Assembly: GCA_021654635.1 (NCBI GenBank)
Contig: AP025179.1
Location: 4,650,001 to 4,714,000 of the forward strand
Source: Mycobacterium kiyosense
GTDB lineage: Bacteria > Actinomycetota > Actinomycetes > Mycobacteriales > Mycobacteriaceae
Length of the DNA stretch: 64,000 bases
Reading direction: 5' to 3'
A program made the translations under genes and the position numbers. The notes under the pieces were generated by a model. It did not search any database, had not been told where the DNA came from, and saw only the letters and a program-made list of their open reading frames with translations. Of this stretch, positions 9,388 through 18,999 are shown piece by piece (position 1 is the first letter of the stretch; the number at the start of each line of letters is the position of its first letter).

Positions 9388-9506
9388 AAAAACTTGCTGA
9401 ATCGCTCCTCCGCTCCGGTACGATACCTCTGGCACCGCACCGGAGCGTCGCCCGCACGGGCACCTCGGGCGTCGCGGCTGCCACGGGTCGGTCGGAGGAG
9501 AAGACG

Positions 9507-10253
9507 ATGGAGCCCATGACCAAGTCGCGCATCCAGATGTTCGGCGCGTGGTGTGCGATCGGCTATCTGGCTGCACTCTTCATCGGCTGGGGGGCTATCG
9601 CCGGGTTCCTACCGCCCACCGCGCCTTCCGCGGACGCCAACCAGATCGCCGCGCTCTACCAAAGTGACTACACGCGAATCCGGATCGCCATGCTGGTCGT
9701 CATGCTCGCCGCGTTGATCTTCATCCCATTCGCCGCAGTGATGTCGCAGTTCCTCGCCCGCATCGAGGGCACGGCCGGCGTCTTGACCTACACGTTCCTG
9801 CTGGGCGCCGCCGGCAATATGGTGCTGACCTTCTATCCCGCGATCTGGTGGCTCACCGCCGCCTTCCGCCCTGATCGGCGGGCCGAATTGATCTACCTGA
9901 TGAACGACATGGCGTGGCTGCAGTTTCTCGGCGGTATCACCATGTACTTGGCGATGCCGCTGGCGGTAATGGTCGCAGCACTGTGCGACAAGAGCCCGAC
10001 CCCGGTATTTCCGCGCTGGTGCGGATACGCAAACGGCTGGATGGCGTTGACGATCGTTCCCGATCAGTTACTTTTCTTCTTCCATAGGGGCCCCTTCGCG
10101 TGGAACGGCATCTTCGGCGTCTGGGTCCCGGTCGTGGTGTTCAGCGGCTTCTTCATCGTCAACTTCATCGCCTTGCGTCAGGCGGTCCTGCGCGACCGGG
10201 CGTCGATCGACTCGCTACCCAACCCGCAGGACAGTGCAGCACAAAGGGTGTGA
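9507..10253 (+). CDS. Six-TM membrane protein, family A
   Basis: 248 aa from ATG 9507, with GGAGGAG upstream. Six TM segments at about residues 12-34, 56-78, 88-112, 133-155, 170-190 and 200-224. Signatures: FLPPTAPSADANQIAALY in the first loop, MNDMAWLQFLGG, PRWCGYANGW and FFHRGPFAWNGIFGVW. It is monocistronic and is the best reference copy of the family because both ends are complete. The perfect operator upstream implies TetR control. Confidence 0.88.
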   Translation: MEPMTKSRIQMFGAWCAIGYLAALFIGWGAIAGFLPPTAPSADANQIAALYQSDYTRIRIAMLVVMLAALIFIPFAAVMSQFLARIEGTAGVLTYTFLLGAAGNMVLTFYPAIWWLTAAFRPDRRAELIYLMNDMAWLQFLGGITMYLAMPLAVMVAALCDKSPTPVFPRWCGYANGWMALTIVPDQLLFFFHRGPFAWNGIFGVWVPVVVFSGFFIVNFIALRQAVLRDRASIDSLPNPQDSAAQRV

Positions 10254-10314
10254 CCTGAGCGAACCGTCGACCGGATGCTGCACGGTCGAGGGTCTACTCA
10301 CGCCGGCTCATTTT

Positions 10315-10331
10315 TGATATAAGTTGTATCA
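10315..10331. promoter_or_regulatory. AT-rich inverted repeat before phosphotransferase
   Basis: TGATATAAGTTGTATCA, 7-nt arms with one mismatch, 38 nt upstream of the start at 10369. It contains a TATAAG-like -10 element. Probably an operator overlapping the promoter. Confidence 0.45.
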
Positions 10332-10368
10332 ATAAAAACGCATGATCTCGTCAGCGAAGGAACGCTTC

Positions 10369-11600
10369 ATGCCCGAACCGCTCACCCAGAAGCTCAGAGT
10401 CGCCGGCCAGCTGGGACGAATCGGCGCACACATCGTCAACGAGCGGGTGCGCCGTCCCAAACCGACGACGCTGGCCGAGATCCCGCCCTCGGTCGACGCG
10501 CTGACACCCGAGTGGCTCACCGCCGCCCTGTGCCGCGGACACCCGGGCGCATGGGTGACCGCGGTATCCACCGCGTCCGGAAGCGACGGGTCGACCACGA
10601 GGCGAGTCCTGGCCGTCGACTACAACGACGTCGGGCGCGCGGCCGGACTTCCGAAATCGATCTTCACCAAGTCCACGCCCAAACTGACCTCCCGGGCGGT
10701 GACGGTCCCGTCAGCGGCCTTGACGTGCGAGGCGCTGTTCTACGACCGGATCCGCCCCACCCCTCGACATCGAAGCCCCCCGTGGCTATTACATGGCGGT
10801 GGACAACAGATCCGGGCGCTCGATGTTCTTGATGGAAGACGTGGCGACCAGCAAGAACGCAACTTTCGGTGATCCGACTAAGCACTACATCGACCGGACC
10901 AGGGCCGAAGCGATCATCATCACCCTGGCCAACGTCCACGGAACACTATGGGAGAGCCCGCGTTTTGCCGGCGATCTGACCCCTCGTCAAGGATGCCTAC
11001 CGGTGGCAGGTCGACGTCAACGACACCATCGCCTTTCCGCGTCGCACCCTGATCGGCTTCGACCGCGCGGAGTCGGTCTTCCCCGCCGGGTTCCGTCGCC
11101 ACCGGACCGAGGTGTTCCCGGCGCTGATGACGTCGCTGGCGATGCACGGTTCGGCCCCCAACACACTGCTGCACTCCGACGTGCATTCCCGCAACTGGTA
11201 CCTGACCCCGGACGGGGGCATGGGCTTGTACGACTGGCAGCTGATCACTCGCGGCGTGTGGGCCCTCGACGTCGCCTACGCTCTCAGTTCGGCGCTGACC
11301 GTGGAGGATCGGCGCGCATGGGAGCGCGAGCTGATCGAGTTGTACATCGACCGCCTGTTCGCCTCGGGAGGCCCCGCGCTCTCGTTCGACGAAGCCTGGC
11401 TGGCGTACCGTCAGCAAGCCTTCCACGGTCTGGTGTTCTGGCTCTATACGATCGGCGCCGGCCGCTTGCAGCCGGCTATGCAACCCGACGAGGTGTCGCT
11501 GGCCAACCTGGAGCGCATGACGGCCATGATCGATGATTTGGATTGCTTTGGCGCCCTTAAGCAGTCACCAGCGACCTCGGGACTGCCCTCTATTCACTAG
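10369..11600 (+). CDS. Phosphotransferase family protein (APH-like, two frameshifts)
   Basis: ATG 10369 is preferred over ATG 10342 because GAAGGAA sits at proper spacing. Two one-base insertions in CCCC runs (10760-10763 and 10980-10983) split the gene into three frames; dropping one C at each gives a continuous protein of about 410 aa through PTLDIEAPRGYYMAVDN and DLTLVKDAYRW. The catalytic loop is LLHSDVHSRNWYL, with Ser in place of Gly in HGD, and the metal-binding Asp is in YDWQLITRG. It belongs to the same superfamily as the gene at 5763 but is divergent. The 3' end overlaps the convergent small membrane protein gene by 11 nt. Confidence 0.8.
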
Positions 11601-11958
11601 CCTCGACGAGCGCTTTGGTGGTCAGTGCCAGGCAACCAAGTGAGGCCGAAACAAACAGCGCCGCACTGAGTTTGGAGATTTTTCCGCGCCGGTGCGCGAT
11701 GCCGGCGGCCAGTATGTCGCCAAGGTCGCATGCGGCGGCAACCTTTAACATCTGAGACCTCGACCGGCGCTCGGTCACCAACGGAGCGACGGCCAGCGCA
11801 AAGTCCCGCGTGCCGCCGAGCCGCAAGAAGAGCGCCGCGCTGACATCCTCGGAGACGTTCATTCCGAACACCCTTGCGGCGGTTATCGGCATCAGCCATC
11901 CACTGGCGCCGATCGCTGAGCGCGCTCCTGCGAGAATCGTCGTTGTTGGCAGAGCCAT
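11590..11958 (-). CDS. Small membrane protein (DUF4267-like)
   Basis: 122 aa with about three or four hydrophobic segments. The motif LFLRLGGTRDFALAVAPL in the middle matches the small four-TM DUF4267-type membrane proteins of actinobacteria (family name from memory). Function unknown. It is transcribed divergently from the PPOX gene at 12168. A shared TetR-type operator (12004-12019) lies about 46 nt upstream of its start, so it belongs to the same putative regulon. Confidence 0.7.
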   Translation of the reverse strand: MALPTTTILAGARSAIGASGWLMPITAARVFGMNVSEDVSAALFLRLGGTRDFALAVAPLVTERRSRSQMLKVAAACDLGDILAAGIAHRRGKISKLSAALFVSASLGCLALTTKALVEASE

Positions 11959-12003
11959 TGCACCGTTCCTTCCTGAGTCTGCTGCGCCTGAGCTGATTGT
12001 TAT

Positions 12004-12019
12004 TCGAACGAACGTTAAC
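12004..12019. promoter_or_regulatory. TetR-type operator (site d)
   Basis: TCGAACGAACGTTAAC, a variant of GTAAACG-NN-CGTTTAC, positioned to control the minus-strand small membrane protein at 11958. Confidence 0.5.
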
Positions 12020-12102
12020 CGAAATCGCAGTATGGCATACCAAGTGGAGTGCCCTTCTTCCCGACATCGCCCAACCGACGGGTCGGCCGGTTCTTCTGTA
12101 TC

Positions 12103-12118
12103 AAAAACGTTCGTTCAC
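12103..12118. promoter_or_regulatory. TetR-type operator (site e)
   Basis: AAAAACGTTCGTTCAC, a further variant, 50 nt before the PPOX start at 12168; a TAAATT -10-like box follows at 12128-12133. Sites d and e lie about 100 bp apart in one divergent intergenic region, one per gene. Confidence 0.5.
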
Positions 12119-12167
12119 GGTGCGTGCTAAATTCGATTCGACACTCACATAGCGGCAAGGAAAGCTC

Positions 12168-12623
12168 GTGGACGATCTTTCGATGTCTCCCGACGAAATC
12201 GACGACTTCCTGTCCGGACCGCACACCGGACAGTTGGCCACCAACGGCCCAACCATCAGGCCGCTGTGGTATCACTGGGACGGCAAGGCGTTCTGGATCA
12301 TCAGCGGCCCCTGGGCGAAACTCTACGAACGCGTGCAGAAGGACCCTCGCGTCGCTTTCTGTGTCGACGTAGGCGATTTCGACACCGGAATCGTCAAGCA
12401 GGTGATCGCCAACGGCTCCGTGACACTGCACGAATACGACGTCGAGCGTGCCCGCCGCCTGCTGTACCGCTACCTGGGTCCTGACGAAGATGCGTGGTCG
12501 GATGCGCCGGATGACTACCGGGGCTACCTGCGCGATGGCGGTCCTCCGGGTGCGGTGTTCCTGCATATGGAACCGACCAAGCTGACCGCGCTGAACTTCA
12601 GTTACGCGCGCACTCGGGCCTGA
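12168..12623 (+). CDS. Pyridoxamine 5'-phosphate oxidase / F420-FMN split-barrel family protein
   Basis: 151 aa from GTG 12168 with AAGGAAAG upstream. The split-barrel fold is recognisable from GQLATNGPTIRPLWYHWDGKAFW, with the substrate/cofactor strand pair, and the later DPRVAFCVDV and VIANGSVTLHEYD segments. Such proteins bind FMN, F420 or haem and reduce or detoxify diverse compounds. Placed in the operator-linked regulon. Cofactor cannot be told from sequence alone. Confidence 0.78.
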   Translation: MDDLSMSPDEIDDFLSGPHTGQLATNGPTIRPLWYHWDGKAFWIISGPWAKLYERVQKDPRVAFCVDVGDFDTGIVKQVIANGSVTLHEYDVERARRLLYRYLGPDEDAWSDAPDDYRGYLRDGGPPGAVFLHMEPTKLTALNFSYARTRA

Positions 12624-12650
12624 CTCGGCAACCCCACGCGAAGACGGACC

Positions 12651-13274
12651 TCACGAGTCGGCGCTGCGCCGGGGCGGCATACCGCCTCGCTTATGCAACG
12701 CGGCGCCGACGAGCATTTCACCCAGCTCTGCGACGATCCGATCCCTGGTCATCCCCGCGGCGCCGGCGAACAGCGATTCGTAGAACACACTGCTGGACAT
12801 CACCATCATGAATGCGGCTCGGACGGCAACGGGTCCGTCGTAATCGAGGTGGTACTGCGCGGCCACGATCTCGGCCATCTCGTCGAGCCGGGCGAACGCG
12901 GCGGTGAGCTCGTCGCTGTGCAGACCCCTGGCCATGAGCGCGGCAAACAGCTCCCGCTCGGCGGCCACGATGTCGAACAGCGCCGCGGCGTAGTCGCGCA
13001 GGACCGTCGCTGGATCCGCCGAGGTTACCGGCACGTGCCGCCAACTCTCGGTGTAGCCCGCGACGTACTCCTCGAACGGCTCTACTACCGCGGCCTCGAA
13101 AAGACTTTCCTTGGTTGGGAAATGACGAAAGAGAACTGTCTCGGACACGTCGGCCGCTTTGGCGATGGCGATCGTGGTGGCTCCGGCAAACCCGTCCGCG
13201 GCGAATCGCTCGCGAGCTGCCTGCAGGATCAGATGCCGCACCTCGGGGGTGCTCCGGCGCGGTCGGCGTGCCAT
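12651..13274 (-). CDS. TetR family transcriptional regulator
   Basis: 207 aa. The HTH is FAADGFAGATTIAIAKAADV then VLFRHFPTKESLFEAAV. It is divergent from the operon starting at 13341, and the intergenic region carries a near-perfect 26-bp palindrome over that operon's promoter, so local autoregulation plus repression of the AveC-like / LLM / SDR operon is the simplest reading. Confidence 0.88.
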   Translation of the reverse strand: MARRPRRSTPEVRHLILQAARERFAADGFAGATTIAIAKAADVSETVLFRHFPTKESLFEAAVVEPFEEYVAGYTESWRHVPVTSADPATVLRDYAAALFDIVAAERELFAALMARGLHSDELTAAFARLDEMAEIVAAQYHLDYDGPVAVRAAFMMVMSSSVFYESLFAGAAGMTRDRIVAELGEMLVGAALHKRGGMPPRRSADS

Positions 13275-13283
13275 CGGAATATC

Positions 13284-13323
13284 TTGACATCCCCCGGCGA
13301 TAAGTGGTAATTACTGCTTATCG
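13284..13323 (+). promoter_or_regulatory. TetR-controlled promoter with 26-bp palindrome
   Basis: -35 TTGACA (13284-13289) and a TAATTA -10-like box (13308-13313) lie at 18-nt spacing. The -10 sits at the centre of a 26-bp palindrome (13298-13323) with CGATAAG/CTTATCG outer arms and only two mismatched pairs. Binding would occlude the -10 of the operon at 13341. Confidence 0.7.
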
Positions 13324-13340
13324 CAAACCCAGGAGTGACG

Positions 13341-14186
13341 ATGAGCACACCCGATTTGAACCAGCCCCTCCCCGACCCGCACTGGGTCATGCCGTCGCCG
13401 GCAGGTGAGATCCTGCTTGCGGTCTTCGGCGGTGGCGCAGCGGTATTCGTCGCATACTGCGCGTTGCTGTCCTACCGCAAACGCTCCCCGCTGCCGTTGC
13501 TGTTCGCCCTCGCGGGCGGCTTCTCGATCATGCTCGAGCCGATCGCCGACACTCTGGGCAACGTGCAACACGTGCCGGTGAACCAGATCAACGCGTTCGT
13601 CACCGACGGCCAGCCCATCCCCTGGGCGATCGTCCTCGGCTACGTCTGGTACTTCGGACTGGGCCCAATTCTGCTCTGGCGCTACGCCGAACACCGGTCG
13701 ATGACCCCGCGGCGCTGGTACGTCGTTTCGGTGGTGGCCTTCCTTGCGGTCACGCTGATCGAGCAGATTCCAATCGCACTCGGGCTGTGGAAGTACTACG
13801 GTCATCAGCCCCTTGTCGCCGGAGTCATGCCTATTGACATGGCAATCGCCAACATGGTGTCGGTCGTCCTGCCGATGGTCGTGGTCTATGCCATCTGGCC
13901 GATCCTGACCGGGTGGCGGCAGTCGTTGGTGCTCGCGCTCGTCCCGATCTGCGTGGTCGGCGGACACACCGCCGCGGCGGCGCCGGCTTACATGTTGATC
14001 AACGCAAACCCGAATGTGCCGTCGGTGTTCGTCCACCTGGCCGGGGTGGTGACGTGCATCTTCTCGGTGTTGATCGTGTGGTTTGCCGTCAAGCTCCTGC
14101 ACGGCGGATTTCCTGAGCTCAACGCCGACCGTAGAGCGCGTCACAACGACTCGACGGAACGCACCGAATACGTTGCCGTGCAATAG
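13341..14186 (+). CDS. Polytopic membrane protein, short AveC-like family
   Basis: 281 aa, about seven TM segments. ATG 13341 has AGGAG upstream. Two motifs recur in all AveC-like proteins here: an acidic-Pro motif early in the protein (MLEPIAD) and a mid-protein Glu followed by an aromatic-Gly-Pro segment (IEQIPIALGLWKYYGHQPL). The tail is cytosolic and polar. It heads an operon with its paralogue (14203), an LLM oxidoreductase and an SDR. Members are usually annotated only as hypothetical; the link to AveC/spirocyclases rests on motif comparison by eye. Confidence 0.7.
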   Translation: MSTPDLNQPLPDPHWVMPSPAGEILLAVFGGGAAVFVAYCALLSYRKRSPLPLLFALAGGFSIMLEPIADTLGNVQHVPVNQINAFVTDGQPIPWAIVLGYVWYFGLGPILLWRYAEHRSMTPRRWYVVSVVAFLAVTLIEQIPIALGLWKYYGHQPLVAGVMPIDMAIANMVSVVLPMVVVYAIWPILTGWRQSLVLALVPICVVGGHTAAAAPAYMLINANPNVPSVFVHLAGVVTCIFSVLIVWFAVKLLHGGFPELNADRRARHNDSTERTEYVAVQ

Positions 14187-14202
14187 CAAAAGAGGAAACC
14201 CG

Positions 14203-15033
14203 ATGGTTCAATACACCCAGCCCCCGCTGTATCACATGCCGCCGACCGGTGAGCTGATCTATCTGCTGTTCGCGGGTGCGGCCGCCGCACTGATCGCCCT
14301 GTATGCCGGGTACCTCGCCGTGACGCGGCGAACCGTTTTCCCGTTGTTGATCTGTGTCGGAGCGTTTCTCACGGTCCTGCTCGAGGCACCCGCGGATGTC
14401 TTGGGCAACGCCGTGCACTCCCAGTTGGGGCAGCGCAACGCATTCACCGTGCGGGGCGCCCCGGTCCCGTGGGGAGTGGTACTCACCTACGGGTTTTACG
14501 CGGCGACCCTGCCAGTGGCGCTCTTCGACCGGATCAGGGCCCAGAGTCTGAGCCCGAGATTCTGGTGGGGAGCCTACGTCGCGAGCCTGCTCGCGGTATG
14601 CGCAATCGAACAGATTCCGGTGCACTACGGCTTGTGGCACTACTTCGGATACCAACCCTTCAAGATCTGGGAAATGCCCGTAAGCATGGTCTTCGCCAAC
14701 GCCGCCTGCGTTGTGGTGCCGGCCTTGTTGGTTTACAAGCTCTACCCGGTTCTGACCGGATGGCGACAACTGCTGGTGATCGGCCTCATCCCGAGCGGCA
14801 CCATGGCCGGGTGGGCCGCAGCCAGTCTGGCGATCATGAACGCGTTGGGCACCGACACCGAGGCCAACCACGGTGTCGTGCAGCTGGCATCGATTGCGAC
14901 CGTTGGCCTTTCGCTGTTGGTGACCTGGGCGGCAATCACCATCGTGCACTGGCCCGCCAACGTCCTCACCGGCGTTGCGGACGCGTCCGATCAGGGGCTG
15001 CGACTCAGACCCGTGAAAACTGCGGCGTCGTGA
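14203..15033 (+). CDS. Polytopic membrane protein, short AveC-like family
   Basis: 276 aa, about seven TM segments; ATG 14203 preceded by AGAGGAAA. Clearly paralogous to the gene just upstream: FLTVLLEAPADVLGN and AIEQIPVHYGLWHYFGYQPF align with the corresponding motifs there. The stop overlaps the GTG start of the LLM gene (GTGA), so translation is coupled. Tandem copies also occur at 25799/26654, suggesting the two paralogues work as a heteromer (inference). Confidence 0.72.
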   Translation: MVQYTQPPLYHMPPTGELIYLLFAGAAAALIALYAGYLAVTRRTVFPLLICVGAFLTVLLEAPADVLGNAVHSQLGQRNAFTVRGAPVPWGVVLTYGFYAATLPVALFDRIRAQSLSPRFWWGAYVASLLAVCAIEQIPVHYGLWHYFGYQPFKIWEMPVSMVFANAACVVVPALLVYKLYPVLTGWRQLLVIGLIPSGTMAGWAAASLAIMNALGTDTEANHGVVQLASIATVGLSLLVTWAAITIVHWPANVLTGVADASDQGLRLRPVKTAAS

Positions 15034-15974
15034 AAGTCGGCCTCTTCTACGGCAATATCGCCTACGGGAGTCGCGACATGATGGCCGCGCTCGCTGCTGC
15101 CGTCGAGCAGAATGGCATCGAGTCGGTATGGACGGAAGAGCACCCTGCCGTCCCCAAACAGATGACGCTGCCCGACAACCTGGATGCCGACATGACCGGC
15201 GAACAGAGCGGCGATACCCCGTTGCACGAGATCCCGTTTCCTGACCCGATGGTGTGGCTCTCCCAATTTTCCGCGCTGACCACCACGGTCAAGCTGGGCA
15301 CCGGTGTGCTGGTGTTACCGCTGCACAACCCGGTGCTGCTCGCCCGCGCGGCGGCCACCCTGGACGACCTGTCGGGCAGGCGCCTCATCCTCGGCGTGGG
15401 CCTGGGATGGCTGAAGGAGGAATACGAGGCGTGCGGGGTGACCTTCACCTCCCGTGCCGCGCGCCTCGAGGAATACATCGGCGCGCTGCGCGCCGCATGG
15501 CGGCCCGATGCGAGCTTCATCGGCAAGACGGTGCGGTTCGAAGGGATCGGTGGCGGCCCCAAACCGCCCGACGGACACATCCCCATCCATATCGGCGCGT
15601 CGATGTCCAAGGGTGCACGACGGGCCGGGCGCCTTGCCGACGGCTTCTTTCCACTACCGTTCGAAAGTTCCACCGTGGCGATGATCGCCATGCGGGCGAC
15701 GCTCACCGGTGAGGAGCCGGATTGGACGGGGTATCGCCTGCCTGACGGCGTCGCCGCGCTCATCCAGGAATGCCACGCCGGCGCGATCGAAGCCGGCCGC
15801 CGTCCCGAGGACATCGCGCTGACGGTCACCGGCCCGCCCAGCCTCGATGCCGCCAAACAGGCCGCGGATCTCGGCGTGACTCGTTATCTGGTGACCCCGC
15901 CCGCTTTCGAGCTGTCAGCGGTGCCGACCGCTTTCGGTCGCCTGGCCGACGACTTCGTCGGGCCGCTCAGCTGA
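15030..15974 (+). CDS. LLM-class (F420/FMN) oxidoreductase
   Basis: 314 aa, luciferase-like TIM barrel. The N-terminal VKVGLFYGN strand, ESVWTEEH, TTTVKLGTGVLVLPLHNPVLLARAAATLDDLSGRRLILGVGLGW block and the C-terminal GRLADGF segment are diagnostic. The cofactor is F420 or FMN. GTG 15030 overlaps the stop of the membrane protein. Together with the SDR it would perform the soluble redox steps of this operon. Confidence 0.88.
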   Translation: MKVGLFYGNIAYGSRDMMAALAAAVEQNGIESVWTEEHPAVPKQMTLPDNLDADMTGEQSGDTPLHEIPFPDPMVWLSQFSALTTTVKLGTGVLVLPLHNPVLLARAAATLDDLSGRRLILGVGLGWLKEEYEACGVTFTSRAARLEEYIGALRAAWRPDASFIGKTVRFEGIGGGPKPPDGHIPIHIGASMSKGARRAGRLADGFFPLPFESSTVAMIAMRATLTGEEPDWTGYRLPDGVAALIQECHAGAIEAGRRPEDIALTVTGPPSLDAAKQAADLGVTRYLVTPPAFELSAVPTAFGRLADDFVGPLS

Positions 15975-15996
15975 CGGTCGCAGAACAGGAGAACCG

Positions 15997-16860
15997 GTGC
16001 CCGACGATGCGAGAACCCTCGTCCAAGGCGCGGCGCGCATCATCGACGCCGGACTGGGCAACAGCGTTGCGGGTCGCTCACCCGAATCCCGCACCTGGCA
16101 ACGACTCTCCGGCCGCACCGCCCTGGTGGTGGGCGCCGCGCGCGGCATGGGCGAGGCCACGGCCCGACTGTTCCACGCGGAGGGCGCCAACGTTGTGCTC
16201 GGCGACGTTCTCGACGAGCAGGGGGAGCTGGTCGCCAAGGATCTCGGCGAGGGGGCGTCGTTCGTGCACCTCGACGTCACCTCGGAGAGCGACTGGGCGC
16301 GTGCTCACGAGGTGGCCGAGTCCGAGTTCGGCGCCCCGGTGAGCGCGTACGCCCACACCGCGGCGGTCGCCAGCTTTTCATTCATCGCCGATCTGTCACT
16401 CGAGGACTACCGCAGCATCATCGAGATCGACCAGGTCGGTGTTTTCCTCGGGATGAAGTCATGCATCGAGCCCATGACCCGCGCCGGGGGCGGCGCGATG
16501 GTGGCGGTGTCATCGGTCGACGGAATCGGCGCCCACCCTGGGTTGGCCGGCTACACCTCGGCCAAGTTCGCGATCCGTGGCCTGGTCCGGGTGGCAGCAC
16601 TCGAGTTGGCCCGCAACGGAATCCGAGTGAACACCATCGTTCCCGGCGGCATCGACACGCCCATGATCCGGCCCCGCGACGTCGAGCCCGAAGTTCTCGA
16701 TCCGTTGGCGCGTCAGGTGCCGCTGGGGCATGTCGGTGATCCGGCCGAACTCGCCCGCGCCGCCCTGTGGCTGGTGTCCGACGAATCGAGTTATGTCACC
16801 GGAACCGACCTGATCGTCGATGGCGGTCTGATGGCCCGCGTCCCGTTGGATCTGGAATAG
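15997..16860 (+). CDS. Short-chain dehydrogenase/reductase
   Basis: 287 aa from GTG 15997 with AGGAGA upstream. An unusual extension of about 36 residues precedes the Rossmann core. The nucleotide motif GAARGMG is at 46-52, catalytic Ser173, Tyr186 and Lys190 (YTSAK), then the usual PGGIDTPM. The NNAG motif is degenerate (AHTAAV). The pattern is of an NAD(P)-dependent alcohol or ketone oxidoreductase. It is the last gene of the operon from 13341 and converges with the LLM gene at 16890. Confidence 0.88.
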   Translation: MPDDARTLVQGAARIIDAGLGNSVAGRSPESRTWQRLSGRTALVVGAARGMGEATARLFHAEGANVVLGDVLDEQGELVAKDLGEGASFVHLDVTSESDWARAHEVAESEFGAPVSAYAHTAAVASFSFIADLSLEDYRSIIEIDQVGVFLGMKSCIEPMTRAGGGAMVAVSSVDGIGAHPGLAGYTSAKFAIRGLVRVAALELARNGIRVNTIVPGGIDTPMIRPRDVEPEVLDPLARQVPLGHVGDPAELARAALWLVSDESSYVTGTDLIVDGGLMARVPLDLE

Positions 16861-16889
16861 TCCCCTATTCGGCGCAGCGACCCCACCGG

Positions 16890-17852
16890 TCACCGAGCTG
16901 GGGATTGCTGAGATCCCAAGGGTTGCAACACCGGTAGTACTTCGCTCGCAATGTACTCGATGCGCTCCCGCGCGTGCTCGAAGGTCTCACCGGGACCCGC
17001 GGTGACCATGAAGTGGACATCCTCGATCAAGGGGAACTCGTCGACGACCTTGGCGATTTCGGCCACCACAGTGGGTCCGTCCCATAGCAGGTAGTGGCCG
17101 GCTTCGATCGCCGCATCGAGATCCGCATAGTGCGGCCCGGGAAACAGGCCGCGGTCGATGTGGTCGTTCACGTACCGCAGCGCGTAGTCGCGCAGCTCGA
17201 CTTTGGCTTTCTCGACGTCGGGTGCGATCGTCGCCTGCTGACCCGCACACACGGCACCTGTCTTCCCGAGCACCTCCACCTCATCGAAGTACATCTTTAG
17301 GTGGGCGTTGTAGGCCCCGAGGTAACCATCGCCCAGCCGCGCAGCGCGTCTGATCGCGGGCTCGGCGACCGCACCGATGAAGATGCGTGGCGGCGGGGTG
17401 GGGACGGGCGTGACGTTGATTTCGGGGAGGTGGTGGCGCTTGCCGTGGAACGAGAAGGGTTTTCCGCTCCAAGCGCTGCGCAAGATCTCGACCGTCTCCT
17501 CGAACAGGCTGGGGCGGTGCCGGATATTCACCTGCAGTCCGGCGAACTCTCGCTCGTAATAGCCCATGCCGATGCCCAAGTCGAACCGGCCACGCGAGAG
17601 GACCGATACCGTTGCCGCCTCCTCCGCGAGCCGCACCGGGTTGTAGAGCGGCGCGAGCATCACGTTGGTGGCGATGCGCACCCGGTCGGTGCGCGCCGCG
17701 ACCGCGGCGGCCAGGGTCAAGGGAGACGGCGAGAAGTCCTGAAAGTGATGCTCAGTCAGCCAAATCGAATCAAAGCCGAGCTTTTCGACCCAGACCACGT
17801 GGTCGAGGACCTTGTCCCACTCGAGGTTTGTGTAGATCAGACCGACGCGCAT
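16890..17852 (-). CDS. LLM-class (F420/FMN) oxidoreductase
   Basis: 320 aa. MRVGLIYTNLEWDKV start, DSIWLTEHHF, then RTDRVRIATNVMLAPLYNPVRLAEEAATVSVLSRGRFDLGIGMGYY, typical of bacterial luciferase-like monooxygenases. The ATG shares one base with the stop of the acyl-CoA dehydrogenase upstream (TGATG). It is the last gene of a three-gene minus-strand operon: LLM (18983), acyl-CoA dehydrogenase (17852), LLM. Confidence 0.87.
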   Translation of the reverse strand: MRVGLIYTNLEWDKVLDHVVWVEKLGFDSIWLTEHHFQDFSPSPLTLAAAVAARTDRVRIATNVMLAPLYNPVRLAEEAATVSVLSRGRFDLGIGMGYYEREFAGLQVNIRHRPSLFEETVEILRSAWSGKPFSFHGKRHHLPEINVTPVPTPPPRIFIGAVAEPAIRRAARLGDGYLGAYNAHLKMYFDEVEVLGKTGAVCAGQQATIAPDVEKAKVELRDYALRYVNDHIDRGLFPGPHYADLDAAIEAGHYLLWDGPTVVAEIAKVVDEFPLIEDVHFMVTAGPGETFEHARERIEYIASEVLPVLQPLGSQQSPAR

Positions 17853-18999
17853 CAGAAAGCCCCCGGTTCGGCCCCGGGCAGGCCCATCAGGTGCGCGACC
17901 GTGGAGTAATGCATATCGGTCGAACATTCGGCGACGAGGCCGCCGATCGCCTCGCGGAGGTAGATTTCGATGCCGCCCTCCTTGAGGTATCCGCGGCCAC
18001 CGTGGATGGTCACGCAATCGCGCGCCACCTCGACAGCCATCTCGGAGACGAAGGTCTTCACCAGGTGGTCGAGGACGCTGTCCCCTTCGCCTTGGTCGCG
18101 CGCGCTGGCGGCGTCGTAAAGCATCGACCGGGCTGCCTCTATTCGCTCTCGTTGACGTACCAGCTTGTGCTGGATCGCCTGTAGGGAGCCGAGCGGACGG
18201 CCACGCACGCTGCGCGTCGTGACGAATTCGACGGTCTTTTCGTGCACACCGGTGGCGAGACCCAAAGACCACGCCGAAATGTTGACCACCGATGCCGCGG
18301 CGCCGCCGTCGACGTTGGCGATCTCACGATCCTTCACGACAAACGAGAGGTCGCTCGCCAAAGTGCTTGGAATGCGCACGTTTTCGAGCGTGATGCCGCC
18401 CCAGGGCGCGCCGACGCCCATCTTGCGCATGGGTTCGATCGATAACCCCGGCGTGCCTGCAGGAACCCAGAACATCCAGAAGTTGTCCTGGTGCAACCCT
18501 GCCACGCCGATCACGTCCGCGAACGTGCCTTGGGTCACGTAGTGACGCCGGCAGTTGATCACGAACTCATCGCCGTCTCGGACGGCGATGTCCGGGTGCT
18601 CGGGATAGTTCGCGATGCCGACCGGGTCCGAAAACGCCGCGCAGAGGTTGGCCTTTCCGTCGAGCGCGTCATCGAGCCACCGGCCCGCAGCCTCGGGGCA
18701 GAGCGCCATGATCATGGGAAACAGCATCTGGATCATCACGCTCAGCGCGACACCGCCGGATTCCCGGGCAAGTTCCTCGACGACCAGCACCCCGCCCAAC
18801 TGGCCGAGGTTGCGCCCGCCGAGTTCTGCGGGTGCGACGACCCGCGGTAGCCCCAACTCCCCCCGCACGCAGGTTCATCTCCCTTGAGAAAGTCCGGCCC
18901 TTCGTCGGCTTCGAGGCGACGCGGCCCCACCTCTTCCTGAGCGAATTTGCGTGCGATGTCCCGCAATTCGCGGTGTTCGGGGCTAAGCAACCGGGACAT
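17852..18999 (-). CDS. Acyl-CoA dehydrogenase (two frameshifts near N-terminus)
   Basis: The long frame covers residues about 40-380 with the FAD-dehydrogenase fold and C-terminal VTIHGGRGYLKEGGIE, the usual acyl-CoA dehydrogenase end motif. The N-terminus (MSRLLSPEHRELRDIARKFAQ) is in another frame. Removing one base from the three-C run 18881-18883 and one from the six-C run 18859-18864 (plus-strand view) joins them smoothly as FLKEMNLRAGELGLPRVV. The start at 18999 overlaps the end of the LLM gene upstream by 17 nt. The usual catalytic Glu position was not assigned with certainty. Confidence 0.85.
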
